This document shows positions 16,566 to 25,407 of a stretch of 37,500 nucleotides of DNA, piece after piece (within the stretch, counting starts at the first letter, position 1; each line of letters starts with the position of its first letter). Where the stretch lies: positions 1 to 37,500 of the forward strand of contig JADJTG010000013.1 of NCBI GenBank assembly GCA_016711285.1, in the 5' to 3' direction. The notes beneath the pieces were generated by a model. The model was not told the DNA's origin, did not search any database, and saw nothing but the letters and a program-made list of their open reading frames with translations. The translations under genes were made by a program, and so were the position numbers. Source of the DNA: Sphingobacteriales bacterium. Its GTDB lineage: Bacteria; Bacteroidota; Bacteroidia; Chitinophagales; UBA2359.

Positions 16566-18392
16566 ATGAAAAAAGGATTAATATTTTGGGTGTGGATAAG
16601 TGCTTTTTTGTATCATAATGCAGGGGCACAAAATGCCGTTGTTGATGGGTTGATTTGTGATTTTTTGTTTTTGGAAGAAATAGATTACAGCGAACCGCAG
16701 TACTCCCAACTGAATATAGCACTACAAGGCGAAAACACTTTGGCATTACACGATGTGGCGTTATTTTATAATTTATACGGCTGCCGTACTGCTTGGCTCA
16801 AAGGTAATTCGCTGAATGTTGCTGCTCAAAATTTAATTTCCATATTGAAAAATGCCGATACCGAAGGCTTAAATTCTGAAAATTATCACTTCGCCAAATT
16901 GAGCAGTGCCGCCCAAAACATCAAAAATTTGCCCCCACAGCAATTATTGGAGTATGAGTTGCTCTTTGCCGATGCTGCTTTGGCGTATGCAAAACATTTG
17001 CGCTTTGGCAAAGTCAATCCTTATTCTTTGAATTTCATGTATGAAGTGACACGCGATGATTTTGATATACCCGCTGCCCTGAATGCTGTTTTGAGCAATC
17101 AGGAGTCTTTGGTTGTTTTTTTTGAAAATTTAGTGCCGCAATATCGCCAATATCAGCTTTTAAAACAAAATCTTGCCCACTATCGTCAGCGCACTGCTGC
17201 CGCTGCTCCTCCGATACAGGTGACTTTACCCCCTAACCAAAAAGCGATTAAACCCGCCGAGCGCAGCGAATCTGTGACTTTGTTGCGCCGCCGACTCCAA
17301 CAAATATATCCCGACCTGCCCACAAACTACAGCAATAGCGGTGTTTTTGATACTACTTATTTATATACCGACACACTTACTTTATTGCAAATAAAAGCAG
17401 GAAAACATATAATCCCCGCTCCCGATTTGAGCGATGCCGTTTTGGATAGTTTTTATGTAACCCCGCAAAACTCAACAACTGCTGCTGCCAACAACAACTT
17501 TGACGAACAATTATTTGATGTGCAGTTATTGGAATATGTGAAAAAATTTCAATATTCCTGTAATTTAGATGCAGATGGTGTGGTCGGTACAAAAACTTTA
17601 GCCTTCCTCAATCGTAGCGATGCCGATAAAATCAAAGAAATACAATTGGCTATGGAGGCATGGCGGTGGTTGCCGCGCAATGTTGAAGGCACACATATTC
17701 TGGTCAATATTGCCGCCTCTTTGCTCACCGTGTATGAAGGCACGGAAAGCGTAATTGCTAAAAGGGTGGCAGTCGGCAAACCTTCGCACAAAACTCCCGT
17801 TTTCAGCGATTTAATGACCTATTTTGAAGTTAATCCTTATTGGTCAGTGCCATATAGCATTGCAACCAACGAAATATTACCCATTTTGCGCCGCAATGCG
17901 GGTTATTTGGCAGCCAATAATATGAAATTGTACAATACTGCCGGAAATGTCGTAAGTCCTTATGCCGTTAATTGGGGGAGTGTTTCTGCCAAAAATTTCC
18001 CTTATGCCATCAAGCAAATGCCCGGTGCCGACAATGCTTTGGGCTATATTAAATATATGTTTCCTAACGAATACAATATTTATATACACGATACTCCTTC
18101 TCGGCATTTGTTTAAAAACAGCAATCGCGCCGTCAGTCACGGCTGCGTGCGCTTGGAGAATCCTTTAGAATTGGCACAGTACATCATGCAACAAGACCTA
18201 TCCTGGACACCTACCGAACTGACCAAAGTAATAGATGAAGGCAAAAACAAAATTATTAATTTGCCCAAGCCCATTCCGGTGGATTTGGTGTATATTACCG
18301 TATGGGTAGATGAAAATGATAATGCTGTCTTTTATGAGGATATTTATGAACGCAACTCAATGGTGCGGCAGGCTTTTTTTAATAAACGTTGA
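16566..18392 (+). CDS. L,D-transpeptidase, YcbB/LdtD-like
   Basis: The 608-residue secreted enzyme forms 3-3 cross-links in peptidoglycan or attaches peptides to it, working in the periplasm. It has a signal peptide (MKKGLIFWVWISAFLYHNAGAQ). A helical scaffold domain (about 50-210) includes NADTEGLNSENYHF and AYAKHLRFGKV. A peptidoglycan-binding repeat follows with VKKFQYSCNLDADGVVGTKTL (about 322-342). The YkuD catalytic domain (about 375-560) has SHGCVRLENP with the nucleophile Cys527 and His525. Domain order and length match the long LdtD/YcbB type rather than the short ErfK type. It lies upstream of lolD, 51 nt away, in the same direction. Confidence 0.9.
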   Translation: MKKGLIFWVWISAFLYHNAGAQNAVVDGLICDFLFLEEIDYSEPQYSQLNIALQGENTLALHDVALFYNLYGCRTAWLKGNSLNVAAQNLISILKNADTEGLNSENYHFAKLSSAAQNIKNLPPQQLLEYELLFADAALAYAKHLRFGKVNPYSLNFMYEVTRDDFDIPAALNAVLSNQESLVVFFENLVPQYRQYQLLKQNLAHYRQRTAAAAPPIQVTLPPNQKAIKPAERSESVTLLRRRLQQIYPDLPTNYSNSGVFDTTYLYTDTLTLLQIKAGKHIIPAPDLSDAVLDSFYVTPQNSTTAAANNNFDEQLFDVQLLEYVKKFQYSCNLDADGVVGTKTLAFLNRSDADKIKEIQLAMEAWRWLPRNVEGTHILVNIAASLLTVYEGTESVIAKRVAVGKPSHKTPVFSDLMTYFEVNPYWSVPYSIATNEILPILRRNAGYLAANNMKLYNTAGNVVSPYAVNWGSVSAKNFPYAIKQMPGADNALGYIKYMFPNEYNIYIHDTPSRHLFKNSNRAVSHGCVRLENPLELAQYIMQQDLSWTPTELTKVIDEGKNKIINLPKPIPVDLVYITVWVDENDNAVFYEDIYERNSMVRQAFFNKR

Positions 18393-18443
18393 GGTTTATT
18401 TTATTAGCTGCGTACTTTTGTATGTTTTTTGTATGTTTGTGTG

Positions 18444-19097
18444 ATGATGATACAAGCCCGACATCTTTATAAGTCTTATAGTAATTTAACGGTGTTGCAC
18501 GATGTAAGCGTAACTATTCAAGCTGCCGAATTGGTGGCAATTGTGGGACCTTCGGGGGCAGGCAAAAGTACTTTGTTGCATTTGCTCGGCACATTAGACC
18601 ACGCCGATAAAGGCTCTATTGCTATTTTAAACACAGATGTTGCAAAACTGTCTGAAAAAAAATTGGCACAATTTCGCAATCGACATATTGGTTTTGTATT
18701 TCAGTTTCATCATCTTTTGCCCGAATTTACAGCAGTAGAAAATATTTGTATGCCCGCACTCATCGGCGGACAAAAGGAGAGCATTGCCCAAAAACGCGCT
18801 ATGGAGTTGTTGGATTTTTTGAAATTAAGCCACCGCGCACAGCACAAACCCAACGCACTCTCCGGCGGCGAACAGCAGCGCGTGGCGGTGGCGCGTGCTC
18901 TTATTAATCAGCCGGCTCTCGTACTCGCCGATGAGCCTTCCGGTAATTTGGATTCCGAAAATGCCCGCGATTTACATACTTTGTTTTTTGATTTGTGTAA
19001 AAATATGGGACAAACTTTTGTTATCGTTACCCACAATCCCGACCTCGCTGCTATGGCGCACAGAACCCTACACATGAAAGATGGGCAAATGGTGTGA
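18444..19097 (+). CDS. lolD: ABC transporter ATPase, LolD-like
   Basis: The 217-residue ATPase has Walker A GPSGAGKST (from residue 35), the signature LSGGEQQRVAVARAL, Walker B ALVLADEP followed by SGNLDSE, and the switch His in IVTHNPD. Length and sequence place it in the MacB/LolD/FtsE group. In Bacteroidota this gene is annotated lolD, powering release of lipoproteins from the inner membrane for transport to the outer membrane. No LolC/E permease gene is adjacent. I prefer the start at 18444 (MMIQARHLYKSY), although 18429 is also in frame. Confidence 0.85.
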   Translation: MMIQARHLYKSYSNLTVLHDVSVTIQAAELVAIVGPSGAGKSTLLHLLGTLDHADKGSIAILNTDVAKLSEKKLAQFRNRHIGFVFQFHHLLPEFTAVENICMPALIGGQKESIAQKRAMELLDFLKLSHRAQHKPNALSGGEQQRVAVARALINQPALVLADEPSGNLDSENARDLHTLFFDLCKNMGQTFVIVTHNPDLAAMAHRTLHMKDGQMV

Positions 19098-19197
19098 CGG
19101 AAGGGTAAATATTTTATTTAAAAAATAATTTAACACAATTATTTGATAATCAGTTTTTTATCAAAAATTATAATTTTCACTTCTGCTTTATTTTATT

Positions 19198-19641
19198 ATG
19201 TCACAACTCCCCCATATTGCTATCGCCGCCGACCACGCCGGTTTTGAATATAAAGAAGCCCTCCGCCTTTGGCTCAATGCGCTGGGCTATACTGTCAGCG
19301 ATTTTGGCACTTTCTCTGCCGACAGCAGCGACTATCCCGATGCCGCACACCCACTCGCCGAAGCCATTGAAAATGCCACTTGTGAAGTGGGTATTTTGAT
19401 TTGTGGTAGTGCCAACGGCGTAGCTATCACCGCCAACAAGCACCAACAGGTTCGCGCTGCACTATGCTGGATTGCCGAAATAGCTACCCTCGCCCGACAA
19501 CACAACAACGCCAATGTCGTTTGTATTCCGGCACGATATACGGCTCTGGAACAGGCTAAAAATATTGTTCATACTTTTTTACACACTGATTTCGAAGGCG
19601 GCAGACACCAACGCCGTGTGGATAAAATTGCTGTTTGCTAA
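19198..19641 (+). CDS. rpiB: Ribose-5-phosphate isomerase B
   Basis: The 147-residue enzyme interconverts ribose 5-phosphate and ribulose 5-phosphate. It starts IAIAADHAGFEYKEAL, the typical RpiB N-terminus (AADHAGxxxK). The active-site segment is ILICGSANGVAITANK, with the Cys of ICGSxNG as the catalytic base, followed by VRAALCW and NNANVVCIPARY. The tail FEGGRHQRRVDKI holds the conserved FxGGRHxRRVxKI block that contacts the phosphate. It is convergent with recA across a shared terminator. It works in the same pathway as the transketolase half at 8463-9422. Confidence 0.95.
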   Translation: MSQLPHIAIAADHAGFEYKEALRLWLNALGYTVSDFGTFSADSSDYPDAAHPLAEAIENATCEVGILICGSANGVAITANKHQQVRAALCWIAEIATLARQHNNANVVCIPARYTALEQAKNIVHTFLHTDFEGGRHQRRVDKIAVC

Positions 19642-19650
19642 AAAACATAA

Positions 19651-19685
19651 AAAAGCCGTTGCTGTGAAATACAACAACGGCTTTT
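19651..19685. terminator. Bidirectional terminator between rpiB and recA
   Basis: AAAAGCCGTTG (19651-19661) pairs with CAACGGCTTTT (19675-19685) around a 13-nt loop. A-rich and T-rich flanks let it act on both strands. It lies 10 nt after rpiB and 20 nt after the recA stop on the other strand. Confidence 0.8.
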
Positions 19686-19704
19686 ATTCTTCAGAGAAGG
19701 TTTT

Positions 19705-20730
19705 TTAGGAAGGAATAACTGTATTTCCTTTTATTTTCTCTTTAATTTTTTGCTCTATTTCAACGGCTACATCGGGATTATCCATCAAAAATTGCTTCGC
19801 ATTTTCGCGACCCTGCCCGATTTTTGTACCTTGATAGCTATACCAAGAGCCGCTTTTATCCAAAATATTATGCTCGGCTCCCAAATCAATAATTTCACCG
19901 GTTTTGGAAATGCCCTGACCATACATTATATCAAACTCCGCACTGCGAAATGGCGGTGCTACTTTGTTTTTTACTACTTTGGCTTTGGTACGATTACCCG
20001 TAGCCTCATCTCCATCTTTAATCTGTGTGGAGCGGCGAATGTCAATGCGCACCGAAGCATAAAATTTCAGCGCATTACCGCCGGTCGTTGTTTCGGGATT
20101 TCCAAACATCACTCCTATTTTTTCGCGCAACTGGTTGATAAAAATACAGCAGCAATGTGTTTTGCTGATAGAACCCGTAAGCTTGCGCAATGCCTGACTC
20201 ATCAAACGTGCCTGCAAACCCATTTTGCTGTCGCCCATTTCGCCTTCCAACTCGCCACGCGGCACCAACGCCGCCACTGAGTCAATCACTACAATATCAA
20301 CAGCTCCCGAACGAATGAGGTGGTCGGCAATTTCGAGGGCTTGCTCGCCGCTGTCGGGCTGGGCAATGAGTAGGTTATCCACATCTACGCCCAATGCTTG
20401 TGCATAGTTTTTGTCAAAAGCGTGTTCTGCATCTATAAATGCTGCTATGCCTCCCTTCTTTTGAGCTTCGGCAATAGCGTGAATGGTAAGAGTGGTTTTG
20501 CCCGAAGATTCCGGACCGAATATTTCTATAATCCGCCCTTTCGGATAACCACCGATACCCAAAGCAATGTCCAAACCCAAAGAACCTGTCGGAATTACCT
20601 CTGTTTCTACTACTTGTGCATCACCCAATCTCATTACTGTTCCTTTACCGTGCGTTTTGTTTAATTTGTCGAGGGTGAGCTCTAATGCTTTTAATTTCTC
20701 TTTGTCGCCTGTTGTTGTTACGTTACTCAT
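19705..20730 (-). CDS. recA: Recombinase A
   Basis: The 341-residue protein matches the family length. Walker A is GPESSGKTT (residues 72-80), followed by FIDAEHAFD. Walker B is IVVIDSVAALVPRGELEGEMGD. The L2 region is FINQLREKIGVMFGNPETTTGGNALKFYASVRIDIRR. It binds single-stranded DNA as a filament, pairs homologous strands and triggers LexA cleavage where that exists. It is a single gene ending at the shared terminator with rpiB. No LexA-like palindrome was recognised upstream. Confidence 0.98.
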   Translation of the reverse strand: MSNVTTTGDKEKLKALELTLDKLNKTHGKGTVMRLGDAQVVETEVIPTGSLGLDIALGIGGYPKGRIIEIFGPESSGKTTLTIHAIAEAQKKGGIAAFIDAEHAFDKNYAQALGVDVDNLLIAQPDSGEQALEIADHLIRSGAVDIVVIDSVAALVPRGELEGEMGDSKMGLQARLMSQALRKLTGSISKTHCCCIFINQLREKIGVMFGNPETTTGGNALKFYASVRIDIRRSTQIKDGDEATGNRTKAKVVKNKVAPPFRSAEFDIMYGQGISKTGEIIDLGAEHNILDKSGSWYSYQGTKIGQGRENAKQFLMDNPDVAVEIEQKIKEKIKGNTVIPS

Positions 20731-20898
20731 TGTTTTTTACCTTTAAAAATACTGATTTGTTAAAAAATTAAGTTTATTCGTATTTATCCTATGCTGTTTT
20801 TTTGTACGAAAGATAAACATTTTTTTGCTAAAAACAGTTCTTTTTTTAATTGTTTTTTTAAAAAATATTTTAAATTTTTCTACCTCTATATCATAAAA

Positions 20899-20944
20899 AA
20901 AGCCTTCTTGTATTCAACTTTTAAGTCAAAAACAAGAAGGCTTT
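20899..20944 (-). terminator. Intrinsic terminator of the scpB-rluB transcript
   Basis: AAAGCCTTCTTGT (20899-20911) pairs with 20932-20944. Read on the minus strand, the 13-bp stem is followed by seven T residues. It lies 23 nt after the rluB stop. Confidence 0.85.
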
Positions 20945-20966
20945 ATATTCGGTAAAATATAATTTC

Positions 20967-22768
20967 CTACTTCAGATTCATGTGCTTGAGCGTGATTACC
21001 TCCTGTGGCATAAGATAACGCCATTTGGAACGCGGCAGGTCTCTTTTGCTCAAATTGGCATATAATACGCGGTCTAAGCGTTTTACGCGGTAGCCTAATT
21101 TTTCAAAAATACGGCGTACTACGCGATTCCAACCGATGTGCAGTTCTATCCCTACTTCGCAACGGCTGCCTTCTGCATATTGAATATCATCTACTTGCGC
21201 AATGCCTTCCTCTAATTCCACACCATTTCGTATTTGCTCTATATCTTCCGTTTCTAAATCGCGATCGAGCAATACATAATAAACTTTGTGTACTTCGTTG
21301 CTGGGGTGTGATAATTTTTGCGCCAAATCGCCATCGTTGGTAATGAGTAATAAACCGGTAGTATTGCGGTCAAGCCTACCTACCGGGAATAATCCCACAC
21401 CGCGCACACCACCCAAACAATCCAACACCGTGCGGCGACCTTCCGGGTCGTGGGTCGTACAAATTATATCTTTCGGTTTATTGAATAATACATATACTTT
21501 TTTATTCGGTATTATCACTTCTCCGCGAAAACGTACTTCATCTTCCGGCTTCACTTTGTAACCCATTTCTGTTACAACATTGCCATTTACTTGTACCTCA
21601 CCATTAGCGATATGCTCGTCGGCTTTGCGGCGGGCGCATATTCCTGCATTGGAAAGATAACGGTTCAGCCTCCATTCGGAAGGCTGTGGGTTGAGATCCT
21701 CGGGGATTTCGGGTGCGGGAATACTGCGAACAAAGCGTTTGCGCTGGGGTCTGTCGAAATTATCTCTTTGGAAATTGCCCCTGTTGCGGTCTTGCCCATA
21801 ATTATTGTTTGAGCGCGGGCGTGATTCGTAGCCGCCCCCCCCTTGTTGCGGGCGGTTGTTGTCGTAGCGGCGTGGCTGATACGGGCGTTGTTGATAATTA
21901 CCTTCGCCGCCGCCCTCTTGTTGCGGGCGGTTGTTGTCGTAGCGGCGTGGCTGATACGGGCGTTGTTGATAATTACCTTCGCCGCCGCCCTCTTGTTGCG
22001 GGCGGTTGTTGTCGTAGCGGCGCGGCTGATACGGACGTTGTTGGTATTGAGGTCGCTCGCGATTGTCGCCGCCGCCCTCTTGTTGCGGGCGGTTGTTGTC
22101 GTAGCGACGTGGCTGATACGGGCGTTGTTGATATTGAGGTCGCTCGCGATTGTCGCCGCCCTCTTGTTGCGGACGGTTGTTGTCGTAGCGGTGCGGCTGA
22201 TATGGGCGTTGCTGATATTGAGGTCGCTCGCGATTGTAGTCGCCGCCGCCCTCTTGTTGCGGGCGGTTGTTGTCGTAGCGGCGCGGCTGATACGGACGTT
22301 GCTGGTATTGAGGTCGCTCGCGATTGTAGTCGCCGCCGCCCTCTTGTTGCGGGCGGTTGTTGTCGTAGCGGCGCGGCTGATACGGACGTTGCTGGTATTG
22401 AGGTCGCTCGCGATTGTAGTCGCCGCCGCCCTCTTGTTGCGGGCGGTTGTTGTCGTAGCGGCGCGGCTGATACGGGCGTTGCTGTTGGTTGCCTTCTTCG
22501 CCGCCTTCGCCCGACTGATAGCGCGGGTTCGGATAGCGGCGTTGCTGATATTGAGGTCGTTCCTGCTCTTGCTCAGAGCCAGTGTTATCATTTTGTTGCT
22601 CACGGTTTTTTGTAAACAGCAAATTAGAAGCAGGTTTGTCTTTTTTAAAAAAGGAGTATTGGAAGATTTTCCTTTTACAAAAGGTTTGCCTTTTTTAAGA
22701 CTCTCGTCCTGTTGATGTGGGGGTTTGTTCGGATATTGTTTCACGCTCGCCGATTTCGTTTTGTTCAA
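20967..22768 (-). CDS. rluB: Pseudouridine synthase (RluB/RsuA family) with repeat-rich N-terminus, split over two frames
   Basis: The C-terminal ~240 residues are a full RsuA/RluB enzyme. The S4 RNA-binding domain is WRLNRYLSNAGICARRKADEHI. The catalytic segment is LFPVGRLDRNTTGLLLITNDGDLA, with the active-site Asp in GRLDRNT. The C-terminus includes WNRVVRRIFEKLGYRVKRLDRV. It modifies 23S or 16S rRNA. The N-terminal ~300 residues are low complexity with eight tandem repeats. The catalytic frame has no ATG before the enzyme domain; the earliest usable codon is TTG at 22622. An ATG at 22768 opens the preceding frame (MNKTKSASVKQYPNKPP, GKPFVKGKSS), and the two join only by a -1 shift at 22640-22646. 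The 22768 start overlaps scpB by 74 nt. Confidence 0.85.
21831..22484 (-). repeat. Eight in-frame repeats of 24-30 codons in the rluB N-terminal region
   Basis: The unit is QQRPYQPRRYDNNRPQQ followed by a Gly-rich linker, in five copies with NRERPQY and in two with EGNY. Units are 90, 87, 84 or 75 nt long. Copies are nearly identical in DNA, including synonymous positions, which points to recent expansion or gene conversion. Arg, Asn, Gln, Tyr and Gly-rich tracts like this are known in RNA-binding proteins. Confidence 0.9.
22640..22646 (-). promoter_or_regulatory. Phased A_AAA_AAG slippery heptamer in rluB
   Basis: On the minus strand the 22768 frame reads CCT TTT TTA AAA AAG ACA, so the heptamer A AAA AAG is in the phase used for -1 frameshifting in E. 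coli dnaX. A -1 slip enters the frame GAC AAA CCT GCT that leads to the pseudouridine synthase. No Shine-Dalgarno-like stimulator or stable hairpin at the usual distance is obvious. A missing A in the homopolymer would produce the same picture. Confidence 0.4.
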
Positions 22769-23342
22769 TAATAATTTCTTTTAATTTGGGTAAATCTTGC
22801 ATACCCTTTAAGCCAAAATAATCTAAAAATAATTTTCCTGTTGCATATAATAAGGGTTTTCCGATACTCTCGCTTCTGCCTGCAATACTGATTAATTCTT
22901 TATCCAACAGTTTTTGAACAGCATAATCGCAGTTCACACCGCGTATTTCTTCAATGGCTGCTTTTGTAATCGGCTGTTTGTAAGCGATAATGGATAGAGT
23001 TTCTAACGATGCATTGGATAATTGCCTTTTTGATTTTAAATTGAGATAATGAGATATTGTTTTATGATATTGTGCTTTACTTAAAAAATGATATCCTTCG
23101 TTGATGTTTACTAATTCAAAAGCGTAATCTTCGCTCTTATATTTATCTGCTATCGCAGCAATACAGGCTTTTATGACAGACTCAGACAGGGCTTGTTCAA
23201 ATGTTTTTTCTAAAGTATCTTTTAAATCTTTTAAAGAAACGGCTTGTTCGGAAACAAATATAATTGCTTCTGCGTGTTTTTCTAATATTGACTGAGTAGG
23301 TTCTTGGCTTTGTGAGTCATTTAATTTTATTTCTTCTTCCAT
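22695..23342 (-). CDS. scpB: Segregation and condensation protein B
   Basis: The 215-residue protein has the two winged-helix domains of ScpB. The first is around residues 18-95 (ILEKHAEAIIFVSEQAVSLKDLKDTLE, GYHFLSKAQYHKTI). The second includes LSNASLETLSIIAYKQPITKAAIEEIRGVNCDYAVQKLLDKELI and GKPLLYATGKLFLDYFGL. It joins ScpA and SMC in the complex that compacts and segregates the chromosome. The C-terminal ~25 residues overlap the start of rluB. scpB followed by rluB is a common order in many bacteria. Confidence 0.93.
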   Translation of the reverse strand: MEEEIKLNDSQSQEPTQSILEKHAEAIIFVSEQAVSLKDLKDTLEKTFEQALSESVIKACIAAIADKYKSEDYAFELVNINEGYHFLSKAQYHKTISHYLNLKSKRQLSNASLETLSIIAYKQPITKAAIEEIRGVNCDYAVQKLLDKELISIAGRSESIGKPLLYATGKLFLDYFGLKGMQDLPKLKEIIIEQNEIGERETISEQTPTSTGRES

Positions 23343-23530
23343 TCTTTCTTTGTTACTGCTAAATGATTCAGTAAAAACACAATTCTATTTTTTGATATTT
23401 GGATTTAAACGTAAAAATAAAGTAAAAAGTTGAATTTTTATATTTTTACATCAAAATATGCCCCAAAAAATCAAATTATTGGATTTATACTTAAAAAATC
23501 AAATGGTTTTTATTGCAAATTATGAATGAT

Positions 23531-24829
23531 TTAATCGGTGATTTCTTTTTGCTTCGGTAGTTGTTCCAAACTTTTTGTATAGATATTTTCATATTGTCGT
23601 GCTACTATCGGGTAGCTGTATTCATTTACGGCTTTTTGGCGCGCCTGCCGCGATAATGTTTCGTAGTCGGGTGTTTCGAGTACTTGCTGTATGGCTGCCG
23701 CCAATGCCTGACTGTTGCGGGCGGGTGCCAAAAATCCGGTTTTGCCCGCTTCTATCATTTCAGGAATACCCCCCACTTCAAAACCCACCGAAGGTATGCC
23801 GCAGGCGGAGGCTTCCATAATGGTGTTCGGCAGGTTTTCTTCTAATGACGGAATCACAAAAATATCGGCGGCAGCGTAGTAGCGGGCAATGATTGTCGCA
23901 TCGCTGAGTTTGCCGCTGCTGTGTGTCCGCATCGGCAATGCTCGCAGCAATTCGTCATCGGCAGTGCCTAATACCAATAATTCGTAGTTGTTGCTGCTTT
24001 GGTGCAGTTGCCACAGGGCTTGTCGCAAATATTCAAAACCTTTGCGCGGATCTGACATTTTCATCGCTACAAAAAGTATCAGTTTTTTGTCGGTGGGCAA
24101 ATTTAATTGCTGACGCAACAGGTGCCGGTGGGTGGGCGGTGAAAATAAATTCGTATCAATCGGATTGGGAATGGCGGTGATGGTGGCATTGCGCAATAAA
24201 GTGCTTTTTTGTGCCTCCTGTGCCAGCCAGCGACTGCAAGTTACGATGTGCCAAAGCAAGGGAACTGCTTTGTAGGTTTTTTGCTTGCGCTGCCAATGTG
24301 CTGCCGATAAATCGTGTGGCGAAGGGCGGCGTAAAAAAGGGCATTGTCCGCAAGTATGTTCAAAATGGCGACAAGTACCCGCATAATGGCAGCCTCCCGT
24401 AAATGCCCACATATCGTGTAGTGTCCACACGATAGGTTTTCTTGCTTTTGCTAATTGAGCCACATTTTTCAATGATAAAAAACCTTGATTAAACCAATGA
24501 AAATGTAATATATCCGCTTGCTGTACGGCGGGCATATTGCTTATTTCTCCGTTACCGGTGCTGGCAATGGAAAATTGATACAGCGTATCTTGAGTGCGTA
24601 AATGTGCTGCTATTTCGAGTCGTTCGATGGCTTGCAGTGCGAGGTTTTTCTGGCATTGCCACCACGACGACGGTGCTCCTGCCAAAAGCGGGTGCTCAAA
24701 AGTGCGGTCGCGGCTGATGATTTGTGGGCTGAATTGCTTGTTTTGAGCAAGAGCTTCGGCAAGACGCAAACAGGCGGTAGCTGCTCCGCCACTGCGGTCG
24801 AAGGTGCTGAACAAAGCAATTTTTTTCAT
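23531..24829 (-). CDS. Family 4 glycosyltransferase (WcaC-like)
   Basis: The 432-residue GT-B enzyme starts MKKIALFSTFDRSGGAATACLRLAEAL. It has ADILHFHWFNQGFLSL, then WTLHDMWAFTGGCHYAGTC, a Cys-containing segment (CRHFEHTCGQCPFLRR) typical of the WcaC/colanic-acid subgroup. The C-terminal domain has AIPNPIDTNLFSP, then DIFVIPSLEENLPNTIMEASACGIPSVGFEVGGIPEMI, with the E-x7-E sugar-nucleotide site. It probably adds a hexose during polysaccharide synthesis. It stands alone rather than in a visible polysaccharide cluster. Start and length are normal. Confidence 0.9.
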   Translation of the reverse strand: MKKIALFSTFDRSGGAATACLRLAEALAQNKQFSPQIISRDRTFEHPLLAGAPSSWWQCQKNLALQAIERLEIAAHLRTQDTLYQFSIASTGNGEISNMPAVQQADILHFHWFNQGFLSLKNVAQLAKARKPIVWTLHDMWAFTGGCHYAGTCRHFEHTCGQCPFLRRPSPHDLSAAHWQRKQKTYKAVPLLWHIVTCSRWLAQEAQKSTLLRNATITAIPNPIDTNLFSPPTHRHLLRQQLNLPTDKKLILFVAMKMSDPRKGFEYLRQALWQLHQSSNNYELLVLGTADDELLRALPMRTHSSGKLSDATIIARYYAAADIFVIPSLEENLPNTIMEASACGIPSVGFEVGGIPEMIEAGKTGFLAPARNSQALAAAIQQVLETPDYETLSRQARQKAVNEYSYPIVARQYENIYTKSLEQLPKQKEITD

Positions 24830-25003
24830 TATTATTAAATGTAATACATCTTTTTTAAAAAAAGTGAATATTTTTTGTGTGTATCGTGCAACTATTTTTA
24901 TTAATAAATCTACTTATTAATAGCTATCAAGTAAGTAAAAAACAAATTTTAGTATCAAAAAAGGGTTCTAAGTAAAAAAATAACCTTTTATAAAAGTGTG
25001 TGT

Positions 25004-25042
25004 AATCGGGATTAGCCGTGAGGTTATTCCCGATTTTTTTTT
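25004..25042 (+). terminator. Terminator hairpin facing the plus strand with no plus-strand gene before it
   Basis: AATCGGGA (25004-25011) pairs with TCCCGATT (25028-25035), followed on the plus strand by a run of T. The nearest upstream DNA on that strand (24830-25000) holds no ORF. It may instead serve the minus-strand Smr gene, which ends 3 nt away at 25045, although that orientation lacks a clean T-tract. Confidence 0.55.
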
Positions 25043-25044
25043 CA

Positions 25045-25407
25045 TTAGCGCAATATTACCCACGTTGAGCCTTTGTCTTTACTCAGGCGGTAGCTGCGTA
25101 CCTGCCGATGCTCGCTCAATAAACGGTGCAATTCGCGTTGTAGTTTCTGCTGTCCTTTTCCGTGAATAAGGCGAATTTCTTTTGCTCCCTGCAAAATGGC
25201 AGTATCCAATGCTTGCAGGGATTGTTGTAATTGCTCTTGTAGTATTTCAAAATTTTCGCTGCTGCTTATGATGGTGTTTTTGCTGACTTTAGCCGTCGAT
25301 TTATCACGGTGCAGGTCGTTTTTCAAGGGCTTACCGCTCCATCGCTGCGCGGTTTCGGGTGTTGCTGCGCCCATCATATAAGCTCGTAATATTTCAGGGT
25401 TTACCAT
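25045..25407 (-). CDS. Small Smr domain protein
   Basis: The 120-residue protein ends in a short Smr (MutS2 C-terminal) domain. It has NDLHRDKS in place of the usual DLHG, a helix ILQEQLQQSLQALDTAILQGAKEIRLIHGKGQQKLQRELHRLL with the IHGKG motif, and VRSYR plus WVILR as the final strands. The domain nicks DNA or RNA in other proteins. Spacing resembles the Smr domain at the end of Bacteroidota DUF2027 proteins. The N-terminus (PEILRAYMMGAATPETAQRW) looks like the YxxGxATPExxxxW helix found at the start of many anti-sigma and adaptor proteins, an unusual partner. The enzyme activity is unproven. Confidence 0.7.
   Translation of the reverse strand: MVNPEILRAYMMGAATPETAQRWSGKPLKNDLHRDKSTAKVSKNTIISSSENFEILQEQLQQSLQALDTAILQGAKEIRLIHGKGQQKLQRELHRLLSEHRQVRSYRLSKDKGSTWVILR

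Noticed and set aside
18432..18439. TATGTTTG as a promoter of lolD
   Set aside because: It lies only 4 nt before the ATG at 18444 and the TTTG before it is 11 nt away, too close for a -33 box.
21831..22484. CRISPR-like array
   Set aside because: Units are contiguous coding repeats of 75-90 nt with no unique spacers and lie inside an rluB reading frame.
21713..22715. Two ~300-codon plus-strand ORFs opposite rluB
   Set aside because: They are open only because of the in-frame repeats of rluB, have no family resemblance and are repetitive themselves.
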